From assembly GCA_002435955.1 (NCBI GenBank), contig DIWZ01000001.1:1-46606 (forward strand): a DNA stretch of 46,606 nt, written 5' to 3'. Below the pieces are notes generated by a model. The model was not told where the DNA came from. It did no database searches and saw only the letters and a list, made by a program, of their open reading frames with translations. Numbering within the stretch: the first letter of the stretch is position 1; every line of letters begins with the position of its first letter. The stretch comes from Pelobacter sp. UBA6093. Lineage in GTDB: Bacteria > Desulfobacterota > Desulfuromonadia > Desulfuromonadales > Syntrophotaleaceae. This document shows, one piece after another, positions 7,327 to 15,015 of the stretch. A program made the translations under genes and the position numbers.

Positions 7327-8538
7327 TTATTCCTTGTCCGCCAAAAGGATGAATACCGGATGGAACGCTTCCAACATTTTATAGTCGGTCGCAGGGCGGG
7401 TACGCGCAATATTGACACTGGTAACTTCCACCCGGTAACCGGCGTTTTCCAGAAATTCGCTGGCAGCCGCAAGGGTATCCAGGGTAATAGCATTGACCAC
7501 CACGCGGCCGCCGATAGCCAGCCGTTGATCTACAACCTCCAGAATATCCCACAGGTTACCACCCGAACCGCCGATAAATACCCGGTCGGGATCCGGCAGC
7601 AATTCAAGACAGGCAGGCGCTTCGCCTTCAACAATGGATACATGCCGGGAATGAAACTTGCGCAGATTCTCCCGGATGAACTCCTGATATTGCTGGTTCT
7701 GTTCGATGGCGAACACTCTACCGTTGGGCATCAGATGATCTGCCTCGACACTTACCGAGCCCGAGCCGGCACCGATATCCCAAAGCACCGTGTCGTGGCG
7801 CAGCCGCAGTTTGGCCAGGGTTACCGCTCGCACCTCTTCCCGCGTGATCTGCTTTTTTATGGCGCAAAATGCATCGTCGGGAATCCCGAGCATGGGACGG
7901 GAGGTTTCGGCAAAGGCCTCGTATTGCTTTACCAGCACCAGGACGTTAAGAGGAGCCACCTTCGTATCGCACAAACCACGCACATCGGTACGCACGATGC
8001 GTTCTTCGCCGGTACCGAGGTTTTCGCATACATAGGCGGCATAGCCTTCGCGACCGCGGTGGAGCATTTCCCGGGCAATGGTGCAGGGGGTGTTCTGGGG
8101 ATCAGTGAGCAGTGCCGCTTTGTCACAGGCAACAATACGGTCCACCACGTCTTCGGTTGCGTGCCCCTTGCAGGACAGGAAAACAGCGTCGTCCCAGGGG
8201 ATGCCCAGCTTGGCAAAAGCATACTGAACCGAACTGACATTGGGTACGAATTCCAGTTCATCTTCTTGAAAATTGCGCAGTAATTGCCTGCCGATACCAA
8301 AGAACAGAGGGTCGCCGGACGCCAACACAACAACTTTGCGATCGGTTGCCTTGAGCCGGTTGACCACATCCGAAAAGTTCTGGTCGGTATCGACTTTTTC
8401 GCCGGGAAACGTGGGGAACAACGCCAATTGTCTGGGGTGCCCGAATAAAATATCAGCCTGTTCGACAAGGTCCAGAGCCCTGCGACTGAAACCCTCCTGC
8501 CCTTCTACTCCGGCGCCGATCACATATATTTTTTTCAT
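7327..8538 (-). CDS. cbiET: precorrin-6Y methyltransferase, CbiE-CbiT fusion
   Basis: A 403-residue bifunctional corrin enzyme. The N-terminal half (about 1-200) is a CbiE-type tetrapyrrole methylase (MKKIYVIGAGVEGQEGFS, then VVLASGDPLFFGIG). The C-terminal half is CbiT, with SAM-binding motif DIGAGSGSVSVEA at about residue 235. Together they methylate C5 and C15 and decarboxylate the C12 side chain during cobalamin synthesis. The frame is open to 8631, but homologues begin at MKKIYVIG, and GGTGGAG sits 10 bases before that ATG. Next upstream is a phosphatase of the family that includes alpha-ribazole phosphatase (CobC). No cobalamin riboswitch is evident upstream. Confidence 0.92.
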   Translation of the reverse strand: MKKIYVIGAGVEGQEGFSRRALDLVEQADILFGHPRQLALFPTFPGEKVDTDQNFSDVVNRLKATDRKVVVLASGDPLFFGIGRQLLRNFQEDELEFVPNVSSVQYAFAKLGIPWDDAVFLSCKGHATEDVVDRIVACDKAALLTDPQNTPCTIAREMLHRGREGYAAYVCENLGTGEERIVRTDVRGLCDTKVAPLNVLVLVKQYEAFAETSRPMLGIPDDAFCAIKKQITREEVRAVTLAKLRLRHDTVLWDIGAGSGSVSVEADHLMPNGRVFAIEQNQQYQEFIRENLRKFHSRHVSIVEGEAPACLELLPDPDRVFIGGSGGNLWDILEVVDQRLAIGGRVVVNAITLDTLAAASEFLENAGYRVEVTSVNIARTRPATDYKMLEAFHPVFILLADKE

Positions 8539-8707
8539 ACCTGACATTCTCCACCGCCGCCGGTTTTCGACAACCATTGATAACAGGCGCAACAGCCACG
8601 CACCTTTTGGCGCATCTGCCACCTCCGACAAATCGGCCCATGCAAACTAAAAACACACTCTAACTGCCTCGCCCCCCTGCGTCAAGGAGAACAACCTCCG
8701 GCTGCGG

Positions 8708-8724
8708 GCCTGTCGGACCATCCA
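8708..8724. repeat. partial copy of the dispersed repeat
   Basis: GCCTGTCGGACCATCCA matches the copy downstream of tssJ (from 25479) at all but two positions. The outer half with CTAGGAG is missing here. Confidence 0.5.
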
Positions 8725-8734
8725 TGCGCCAGCT

Positions 8735-8750
8735 CAATCTTGCAAGATTG
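8735..8750. terminator. 16-base perfect palindrome between phosphatase and cbiET
   Basis: CAATCTTGCAAGATTG is its own reverse complement. It lies between two same-strand genes without a following T-run, so it may be a weak terminator, an operator for a dimeric regulator or the edge of a repeat. The role is unknown. Confidence 0.4.
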
Positions 8751-8819
8751 TAACCATCCTGAACCAGGACCTGCGATGAGCACTGCCAGGTTATCGCTCA
8801 GCATCCCTCTTTGCGCGCT

Positions 8820-9470
8820 TCAACCGTTTAAAAGCTGCACGGTGCTGGTACCATCCTCAAGGTAGTCGATGATATTGAGGCATCCGTAAGCCTGCTCAAT
8901 GCGAAACGCCGACTGCAAAGAAGCCCCCAGGGCATCGAGCAGGATGACCCGATTGACGGCACCGTGACCAACCACCAGGATTTCGTCCCGGGGATGCGCG
9001 GCCAGCAGGGATTTGAGGGCAGGCAACACGCGTAGGGACAGATCGAGCAGACTTTCCCCGTCGGGAACCCTGTAATGCACGATATCCTTGAGCCGCTCCT
9101 GCCACTGCCGTGGAAAACGCCGCTGCAATTCCTGCCAGGGGATCCCCTGCCACAGGCCGGTATGTAATTCACGTAAAGCTGGCAAAGCGACCGGTTCCAG
9201 GCCGTGCGGCTGGCAAAGCAACCGGGCGCCCCCCAGGCACCGGTTCAGGTCGCTGCTGTAAACAGCCGCCAGGGGACGCTCCTTAAGCCGACACTGCAGC
9301 GACCGGTACTGTTCCCAGCCCAGGGCAGTCAATGGCACATCGCCCTGACCGTTGTAGCGACGCTGCTCAAAACCTTCCACCTGTCCATGGCGCACCAGGT
9401 ACAGCCGGGTGCGTCCGGCAGCGGGATCTTGCTCTGTCCGGTTCGTTACGGCTACTCCCACCAGGCACAC
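8820..9470 (-). CDS. histidine phosphatase, alpha-ribazole phosphatase-like
   Basis: A 216-residue member of the phosphoglycerate mutase-like histidine phosphatases. The catalytic motif is LYLVRHGQVEG, with the second histidine in VVGHGAVNR. Alpha-ribazole-5'-phosphate phosphatase (CobC) is a plausible role because the gene lies next to cbiET, but this family is hard to assign by sequence. GTG at 9470 directly follows the engB stop codon, with GAAGG inside the engB end as ribosome site, so the two are translationally coupled. Confidence 0.8.
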   Translation of the reverse strand: MCLVGVAVTNRTEQDPAAGRTRLYLVRHGQVEGFEQRRYNGQGDVPLTALGWEQYRSLQCRLKERPLAAVYSSDLNRCLGGARLLCQPHGLEPVALPALRELHTGLWQGIPWQELQRRFPRQWQERLKDIVHYRVPDGESLLDLSLRVLPALKSLLAAHPRDEILVVGHGAVNRVILLDALGASLQSAFRIEQAYGCLNIIDYLEDGTSTVQLLNG

Positions 9471-10097
9471 CTATCCTTCGGAATCGAGTACATCTTCACG
9501 GGCTTCAGATTCTGGGGTCGCGAGGGCGTTTTCGATGCGCTGCAAAACATCCTCCCGGCCCTCCCGAGTGTGGGCAGAAAAGAACGAAAATGCTTCCTGC
9601 GGAAGTCCGGTGGCTTCAAGAATCGGCCGGATCTGGGCGCTGCGTCGGTTTTTGGTGACTTTATCGACCTTGGTGATCACGGGAATAGTCGGAATATTCA
9701 ACTCCTCCAACCAATCAAGCAACTGCAGTTCTTCATCTCTGGGAACGCGCCGGATATCAAACAGCAGAATCACGACTTTGAGGTTCGAACGGCTCTCCAG
9801 ATAGGTCCGGGCCATGGCTCCCCAGGCGTTTTTTACCGAAACCGGCACCTTGGCAAAGCCGAAACCGGGAAGATCGACCAACATGAATTCCTTGTTAACT
9901 TCAAAGAAATTCAACATCTGGGTACGCCCCGGCGTGGATGAAGTGCGCACCAGTCCACGACGATTGACCAGAACATTAATAAGCGAACTCTTGCCGACGT
10001 TACTGCGCCCGGCAAAAGCAATTTCAGGCAAGTCGCCCGGCGGATATCCTACCGGCTTGGCGGCCCCCTTGATAAATTCGGCGGATTTTATCTGCAA
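9471..10097 (-). CDS. engB: ribosome biogenesis GTPase EngB (YihA/YsxC)
   Basis: This small essential GTPase acts in assembly of the large ribosomal subunit. All GTPase motifs are visible: G1 GRSNVGKSS, G2 TPGRTQ, G3 DLPGFGF and G4 TKVDKV. The protein is 208 residues, normal for the family. The chosen start is TTG at 10097, because homologues begin at IKSAEF and GGAGAG lies 7 bases upstream. TTG at 10103 is possible but too close to the ribosome site. The C-terminal tail after NALATPES is acidic. Confidence 0.93.
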   Translation of the reverse strand: MQIKSAEFIKGAAKPVGYPPGDLPEIAFAGRSNVGKSSLINVLVNRRGLVRTSSTPGRTQMLNFFEVNKEFMLVDLPGFGFAKVPVSVKNAWGAMARTYLESRSNLKVVILLFDIRRVPRDEELQLLDWLEELNIPTIPVITKVDKVTKNRRSAQIRPILEATGLPQEAFSFFSAHTREGREDVLQRIENALATPESEAREDVLDSEG

Positions 10098-10121
10098 TCT
10101 CAAGCTCTCCCTGTTAATGGT

Positions 10122-10132
10122 CAGCCTCCTAG
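10122..10132. repeat. half copy of the dispersed repeat
   Basis: CAGCCTCCTAG is the reverse complement of the CTAGGAGGCTG half of the repeat. It lies 25 bases upstream of engB. Confidence 0.4.
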
Positions 10133-10246
10133 TGCGGCCAGACCGAATGTTCTCGCGAACGATACCCTATCAAGCACATTTATGCTACAAAAACAGGCAA
10201 TTGGATTTATATGAATTGAGGCGGGACAAAGTTTCCGGAACCTGCC

Positions 10247-10627
10247 TTACGGTATGATACTGGGAAGATAATGACGCAACCGCGCAAACAGGTGGTACCC
10301 TATCCTGGCAAACAAATGAACACCCGGCAAGCCGGCCAGGGCGGCCAACAACGGGTAAAACTCGCCGGGCATGCCCCGCCACAGGGCACGAAAAGCATCC
10401 ACTCCAACAAAAAACCGTCCACGCGCATCCATGACATGCATCAACCTCATGAATTCCTGCCGCGAGCGACCATAAGGTGTCGGGTCGAAATCCGGCTGGC
10501 TGATATCGACAAAATGCAGCAGACCCTCCGATACCCGGCCTCTGTATCCGGCCATCTCCCGGGAGCAGACAGAACAGCTCCCGTCATAAAAAACGGTCAA
10601 AGGATTTTCAGGTCGAACATCACTCAT
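10247..10627 (-). CDS. DCC-family thiol-disulfide oxidoreductase-like protein (DUF393)
   Basis: A 126-residue protein with the DUF393 signature near its N terminus: TVFYDGSCSVCSREM, that is D-x-x-C-x-x-C. The family is thioredoxin-like in its CxxC, but its substrates are unknown. The later LPGVHLFARIGYHLFARLR segment is also typical. ATG at 10627 has GGGGAGA 8 bases upstream and places the motif about 12 residues in; the longer open frame is unsupported. Divergent from the ferritin-like gene, with about 180 bases between them for two promoters. Confidence 0.85.
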   Translation of the reverse strand: MSDVRPENPLTVFYDGSCSVCSREMAGYRGRVSEGLLHFVDISQPDFDPTPYGRSRQEFMRLMHVMDARGRFFVGVDAFRALWRGMPGEFYPLLAALAGLPGVHLFARIGYHLFARLRHYLPSIIP

Positions 10628-10805
10628 GATGCGATTCTCCCCAGGAGTCGGTCTGAAAACAGCATACCAAGCTTTGCAGCGAGAAGTCCATGCCGCACTC
10701 TTCAATTGCCGTACCGTCTAAAATCCGTTGACAAGCCCGTCATTTGGGATAATTGTTAAACAGAAACTCGAAGCAGCGCCAGTATGTCCAAGGGAGGAGA
10801 ATGCC

Positions 10806-11309
10806 ATGCCTAAAATGCCTGATTCCGATGTTCAAGAGGCCATCAAAAGTTCTTTGCAGACCGAAAAAAATGCCATGAATTTTTACAGTATGGCTGCCGG
10901 TCACATGCAGCGTCCCCAAGCGAAGCAGCTCTTTGAATTGCTGGCCAGCGAAGAACGGGAGCATGCCCGTCATTTCTACGATCTCTACAAGGGAAGCGAC
11001 CTGCCGCCGTTTGAACAATTTATGGATCAGTCCATTCAGGAAGATAAGGAGTATCTGCTGGAACAGGAAAAAGTTCTCCTGGCAGACCTGAGGATACGAA
11101 AAGCCATGGAACTGGCGATGGAAAAAGAAGAGGCACTGGAAAAAGAACTCCGCACTCTGGCGGATAAAATCGCCGACGAAGAAGTACGCCTCATATATCT
11201 CGACAACGCCGAATCGACTCGCAGGCATTACCTCATGATCGAATCGGAGTATGCACACCTGATGGGAATGGTCCACGAAACAGACATCGACACCTTCGTG
11301 CGGGAATGA
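10806..11309 (+). CDS. ferritin-like / rubrerythrin-type di-iron protein
   Basis: A 167-residue, nearly all-helical protein. Carboxylate and histidine ligands sit in a four-helix pattern: QTEKNAMNFYSMAA, SEEREHARHFYDLY, then DKIADEEVRLIYLDNAESTRRHY. E-x-x-H in EREHARH fits a ferritin-like di-iron site. There is no rubredoxin domain, so this is the erythrin-only form. In anaerobes such proteins act in peroxide defence or iron handling. ATG at 10806 follows GGGAGGAGA; the frame is open further upstream without support. The exact role is uncertain. Confidence 0.8.
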   Translation: MPKMPDSDVQEAIKSSLQTEKNAMNFYSMAAGHMQRPQAKQLFELLASEEREHARHFYDLYKGSDLPPFEQFMDQSIQEDKEYLLEQEKVLLADLRIRKAMELAMEKEEALEKELRTLADKIADEEVRLIYLDNAESTRRHYLMIESEYAHLMGMVHETDIDTFVRE

Positions 11310-11443
11310 TTTCAGTGGACAAAAACAACCTCCCGATAATTGCAAGCTGAACTTTGTGGTAAAATAAAACTGAATCGACATAACGGCAACGTCTGCTGAA
11401 ACGAACCAAACCCGGCATTGCGCGGTCACATGCCAGGAGCCGT

Positions 11444-11527
11444 GTCTTCCCATCCGCCGGGCATCTTCCGAAAGGGCGAGCCAAAGCGGGTCTGTAAATG
11501 AGCCGCCAGGCAACTCCGGAGGAAGAC
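11444..11527 (+). ncRNA. candidate GEMM-like (cyclic dinucleotide) riboswitch aptamer
   Basis: A closing helix pairs GTCTTCC (11444-11450) plus TCCG (11453-11456) with CGGA (11517-11520) and GGAAGAC (11521-11527). Inside, in GEMM order, are GGGCA, a CCGAAAGG tetraloop hairpin, GAGCCAAAGC, GGGTCT and GCCGCCAGGCAAC. These resemble the conserved GACGCAAAGCC, GGGUCU and GCCAGGUUGCC blocks of c-di-GMP/cGAMP riboswitches, but the match is imperfect and made from memory. A terminator follows at 11599. No plus-strand gene follows. It lies between the ferritin gene end and the 3' end of the cytochrome gene on the other strand. Confidence 0.45.
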
Positions 11528-11598
11528 AGCTCGCCGAATTGGTAAAAAGCTGACCGTGGCGATGCCGGCCTTTTTTGCCCAAACGATGGCAACTATGC

Positions 11599-11629
11599 GC
11601 CCTTGATGAACATCATCAGGGGCTTTTTT
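11599..11629 (+). terminator. strong intrinsic terminator
   Basis: An 11-base stem with one G-T pair (11599-11609 and 11613-11623), a 3-base loop and six Ts. The T-run is only on the plus strand, so it ends a plus-strand transcript, yet its 3' part overlaps the last codons of the minus-strand cytochrome gene. Confidence 0.88.
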
Positions 11630-12818
11630 GCATCTGATAATATTGGTGAAGTGGTTGCACTCTCCCTTGCCGTATAAGTTGCTGCACATGCATCGCCCAT
11701 TCTTCAATTTCCCTGCGCTGGAGATCCGTGAAATCAAGACGCGGCATGGTAGTATCGGGTTGCAGATATTTGGGGTCGCGCGCGTAATCGACAAAATAAT
11801 CGAGGCGCAATTTTTCCAGCGCCAGCAACAGGTCCGGAGCCATGGGAAACGGATAAGGCGGACCTGACCATGAAGTCACGGTCTGCAGATCGCCGAAGGT
11901 GTGACAGGCCAGACAGGCTTTTACAGGTACAAGACCTTCCGTCTCTTTGCGCAGCGTCGGCGATACGGGGGTAGGGATAAATATCAGGGGGCGTTCAGCA
12001 TACAGACGCGCGTGACAGGGCTGGCATTGATAGGTATCCCAAGGTTCCAGGCGATACCGACCGGCGGGAGGGGTGAACCAGGCCAGACGCTCCAGAAAAT
12101 TCGCCACCAGGACAAGTTCTTCGGGCTGCAGACTCGGTTGAGCAAGGGGAGAAGTATAGCGCAGCATCATCAATGAAGTCATGGCCGGCCGCAGGCGATA
12201 GGGCGCCGCCAGGTAGCCAGCCAACCAGCCGTCCTGATATTTGGCCCGCCGCCAGGTCAGGCTCGGCGCATGGCTTGCCCCGAAGCCCTCGATTACATGA
12301 CACCCCCGACAACGGGCCGCCCTGACCAGAGCCCGCCCCTGGGTCATGCGCTGCGATGCGTCCTCCAGACCATCGGAAACAACGGATGGGTCGGTGGCAG
12401 CGGCGGGTTCTTCCCCCTGCCGGGTTATCGAACGCTGTTCCTGCCAATTCCGGCAGGCTTTCTCGTTCGGGCATGAAACGACCTGGCCAACATCGGCATC
12501 TCCGGCAAAGCCGGCCTGTATCACCAGACTGCGCAGCGTAAAATCGATCAGTACCCAACTCTGTTCCGGAATGTCGGCGAACAGTTCGCGGCCGTTGAAC
12601 ACGTCGATAAGATTAAGGCAATCCCGGGATGCTCCGGGGTCTCCATAGGCCAACGTTACCCAGGCAACTTCCCCATTCTCAATAACTTTTTTATCAACAA
12701 ACATTACCTGGTCACGATAGACAATACCTGGGCGCGCCGGGGAAACCAAGGCGGCGCTTTGCTCCAGAGCACCCAGCATCAAAACCAGAACAGCAGATAT
12801 CCAGATCATTATTTTCAT
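11616..12818 (-). CDS. periplasmic c-type cytochrome with three haem sites
   Basis: A 400-residue exported protein. MKIMIWISAVLVLMLGALEQSAA is a signal peptide. CXXCH haem-binding sites are CRGCH (about residue 178), CQPCH (about 275) and CLACH (about 310). The first haem segment (MTQGRALVRAARCRGCHVIEGFG) is like small soluble cytochrome c domains. The first ~150 residues, rich in beta-type sequence with one CPNEKAC pair, match nothing I recognise. ATG at 12818 with GGAGG 5 bases upstream is preferred over the longer frame. No partner oxidoreductase is adjacent, so the electron donor and acceptor are unknown. Its 3' end overlaps the plus-strand terminator. Confidence 0.85.
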   Translation of the reverse strand: MKIMIWISAVLVLMLGALEQSAALVSPARPGIVYRDQVMFVDKKVIENGEVAWVTLAYGDPGASRDCLNLIDVFNGRELFADIPEQSWVLIDFTLRSLVIQAGFAGDADVGQVVSCPNEKACRNWQEQRSITRQGEEPAAATDPSVVSDGLEDASQRMTQGRALVRAARCRGCHVIEGFGASHAPSLTWRRAKYQDGWLAGYLAAPYRLRPAMTSLMMLRYTSPLAQPSLQPEELVLVANFLERLAWFTPPAGRYRLEPWDTYQCQPCHARLYAERPLIFIPTPVSPTLRKETEGLVPVKACLACHTFGDLQTVTSWSGPPYPFPMAPDLLLALEKLRLDYFVDYARDPKYLQPDTTMPRLDFTDLQRREIEEWAMHVQQLIRQGRVQPLHQYYQMQKSP

Positions 12819-13042
12819 TGCCGCCTCCACCCAGTGATCCCCAAAGCCCACCATGCCATTTTCCCGGATCCTCACCAACCTTAGCAGCTCACACGCCAGT
12901 CGCAACATCGTCGATGGCCTTCCAGCCACGCGCGAAACCCTTATAAGCATTTGCGTTGCCTTACATCCATGCCTTATATTGGAATCGCGCAAAATCATGC
13001 CACCTGGAAACTGAATCGGTTCAACTCACAAGGAGCCCCCGT

Positions 13043-13555
13043 ATGTGCCCCGCAATCGTATCCATCTCCGCCAAAAGCGGGACCGGTAAAACCACTCTGG
13101 TGGTCAAATTGATCACCGAACTGAAACAACGCGGCTACAAGGTAGGCGCCATCAAACACCATGCCCATGACTTCACCATGGACTGCGAAGGCAAGGATTC
13201 CTGGCGCTTCACCCAGGCCGGCGCCGATACCATGATGATTACTTCCCAGGACAAACTGGCTATTATCAAACAGAATCCCGACCAGCAGGAACCTCCGGTG
13301 GGGGAGTCTATCGAACGCTATTTCGGCGACATGGACATCGTCATCACCGAAGGCTTTAAAAAAAATCAATTCCCCAAGATCGAGGTACATCGAAAAGAAT
13401 GCGGGAACAGACTCCTTTATCGTGACGACTCCCATGATCCGACCTTGATCGCGGTTGCCTCGGATTCCCCTTTGCAGCTCGATGTTCCGGTGTTCGATCT
13501 CAACGATGCCAAAACCATCTGCGATTTTATCGAAGCCCGTTTTCTAAAGGCTTAA
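13043..13555 (+). CDS. mobB: molybdopterin-guanine dinucleotide biosynthesis protein B
   Basis: A 170-residue P-loop GTPase. The Walker A motif SAKSGTGKTTL is at residues 9-19, and the family marker GAIKHHAHDF with ITEGFKK follows. MobB assists MobA in attaching GMP to molybdopterin for bis-MGD molybdenum or tungsten enzymes. ATG at 13043 with AAGGAG 7 bases upstream fixes the start. No other molybdopterin gene is in the window. Confidence 0.93.
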   Translation: MCPAIVSISAKSGTGKTTLVVKLITELKQRGYKVGAIKHHAHDFTMDCEGKDSWRFTQAGADTMMITSQDKLAIIKQNPDQQEPPVGESIERYFGDMDIVITEGFKKNQFPKIEVHRKECGNRLLYRDDSHDPTLIAVASDSPLQLDVPVFDLNDAKTICDFIEARFLKA

Positions 13556-13666
13556 AAAGCGATACATGCTCTTTTATACCTGAGGATGCAGAATAACTGC
13601 CGAACCTCTGCGGCTGATTTTACCTGTCGGTCCCCATTGCGGGGCAACCCGAACCAGGGAGTTCCC

Positions 13667-14248
13667 ATGACCATACATCCTGTTCGTATTCTGGCCTTTG
13701 GCGACAGTTTGACTGCCGGTTGGGGGATTGTGCCCTCCAGCAGCGTGCCTGCATGTCTTGAGGCCGCCCTGCAAAAGCAGGGGATCGCGGTTTCTTTCTT
13801 CAACCAGGGCGTACCCGGCGACACCACTGCCGGAGGGCTAAAACGCTTTGAATCGGCCCTTGCCTGCAACCCCGACCTGGTTATCCTCGAGTTCGGCATA
13901 AACGACAATCTGCAGGCCATTGCCCCGGACCAGACAGAAGCCAATCTCGACGCCATGCTCAAGATCTTGTCCGAAAAGGGTATCCCGACCCTGCTGACGG
14001 GCATCCGCCCATTGCGCGATCTCGGTCCGGAATACAAAGGCTGGTTTGAATCCCTTTTTTCAAACCTTGCAGCCAGACATGGGGCGGCCTTGTATCCCGA
14101 CTACCTTGAGGGTGTCGCCGGGAAATCGACATTGCTGCAAAGGGACGGTCTGCATCCCAACCGTGAGGGGACAAAGGAAATTGCCCGGCGTCTGCTACCC
14201 GTGGTTACTGCGATGATCCGGCCCATTCAGATTGCCAAAACCTCCTGA
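13667..14248 (+). CDS. SGNH/GDSL hydrolase (arylesterase/TesA-like)
   Basis: A 193-residue SGNH hydrolase. Block I is FGDSLTAGWG with nucleophile Ser14, the block III asparagine is in FGINDN, and the Asp-His pair is DGLHPN near residue 160. The family includes TesA/lysophospholipase L1 esterases. No signal peptide is seen from the chosen ATG at 13667, so a cytoplasmic enzyme is expected, unlike periplasmic TesA. It lies about 110 bases after mobB, with small GC hairpins in the gap. The natural ester substrate is unknown. Confidence 0.88.
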   Translation: MTIHPVRILAFGDSLTAGWGIVPSSSVPACLEAALQKQGIAVSFFNQGVPGDTTAGGLKRFESALACNPDLVILEFGINDNLQAIAPDQTEANLDAMLKILSEKGIPTLLTGIRPLRDLGPEYKGWFESLFSNLAARHGAALYPDYLEGVAGKSTLLQRDGLHPNREGTKEIARRLLPVVTAMIRPIQIAKTS

Positions 14249-14356
14249 CCTTGACAGGCGGCAGCGGACGGTTATCGTTTAAGAGATGCCATGCACCCAC
14301 GTGGTAGTCGTAAGCCGCTGAACAAACAGCTGAATTTTTCATTGCTGGAGGATGCC

Positions 14357-14827
14357 ATGAAAAAACTTTTTGCGCTATGCTGTGCTGCGCTGCTACTGGC
14401 TGCCGGTTGTGTCGGCCCCATGGGCTCCAAAGAGACCGGCGGCACGTTACTCGGCGCCGGGACCGGTGCGTTGATAGGATCGCAAATCGGCGGCGGGCGC
14501 GGCACACTGGTCGCCGTGGCGATAGGCACTCTGGCCGGAGCCCTGGTCGGTCAGGAAGTCGGCAAATCCCTGGACCGTGCAGACCGACTGGCCATGCAGC
14601 AAAACGCCCAGTATGCCCTGGAATACACCCCCACTCGCCAGTCCACTACCTGGCGCAACCCGGACTCGGGCAATTACGGCAGCATCACCCCCATAGAGAC
14701 CTACCAGGCATCCAGCGGTCAGTACTGCCGCGAGTACCTGCAGAATGTGGTGGTTGGCGGCCAACAGCAACAAGCCTACGGCACAGCCTGCAGACAGCCG
14801 GACGGTTCCTGGCGGATTACTCGTTAA
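14357..14827 (+). CDS. glycine-zipper outer-membrane lipoprotein
   Basis: A 156-residue protein with a lipoprotein signal: MKKLFALCCAALLLAAGC, lipid Cys18. Residues ~28-65 form a glycine zipper (GGTLLGAGTGALIGSQIGGG and on) like the 17-kDa surface antigen/SmpA-related families. The C-terminal domain carries two cysteines (YCREYL, TACRQPDGSW) in the usual pattern, suggesting a disulfide. GGAGG precedes the ATG. A structural or envelope role is likely. It lies just upstream of the lipid transport operon but separated by about 190 bases. Confidence 0.85.
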   Translation: MKKLFALCCAALLLAAGCVGPMGSKETGGTLLGAGTGALIGSQIGGGRGTLVAVAIGTLAGALVGQEVGKSLDRADRLAMQQNAQYALEYTPTRQSTTWRNPDSGNYGSITPIETYQASSGQYCREYLQNVVVGGQQQQAYGTACRQPDGSWRITR

Positions 14828-15015
14828 GTGGCCGACATCCACCAGAGAATCTTCAGAGGCCAGGCATGGTCGTTGCGGCCATGCCAACCGGCTTATCCGC
14901 AACGCCATATGCCCGATATGTGTTTTTTGAACCATAGACAGGCGGGGTTCACGTCTATTTCAGGTCCGACCCTGCCTGACGAGCAGGCCGCGGCTGCGAA
15001 CCAACAGGCTAACGC

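Noticed and set aside
8650..8819. Possible cobalamin riboswitch upstream of cbiET
   Set aside because: The gap is only about 280 bases from the phosphatase stop to cbiET, and neither the GCCACTG B12-box core nor the expected helices were found on the minus strand.
10740..11582. 280-codon open frame opposite the ferritin-like gene
   Set aside because: It is the antisense shadow of a well-supported gene with a good ribosome site and family motifs. Its translation shows no domain.
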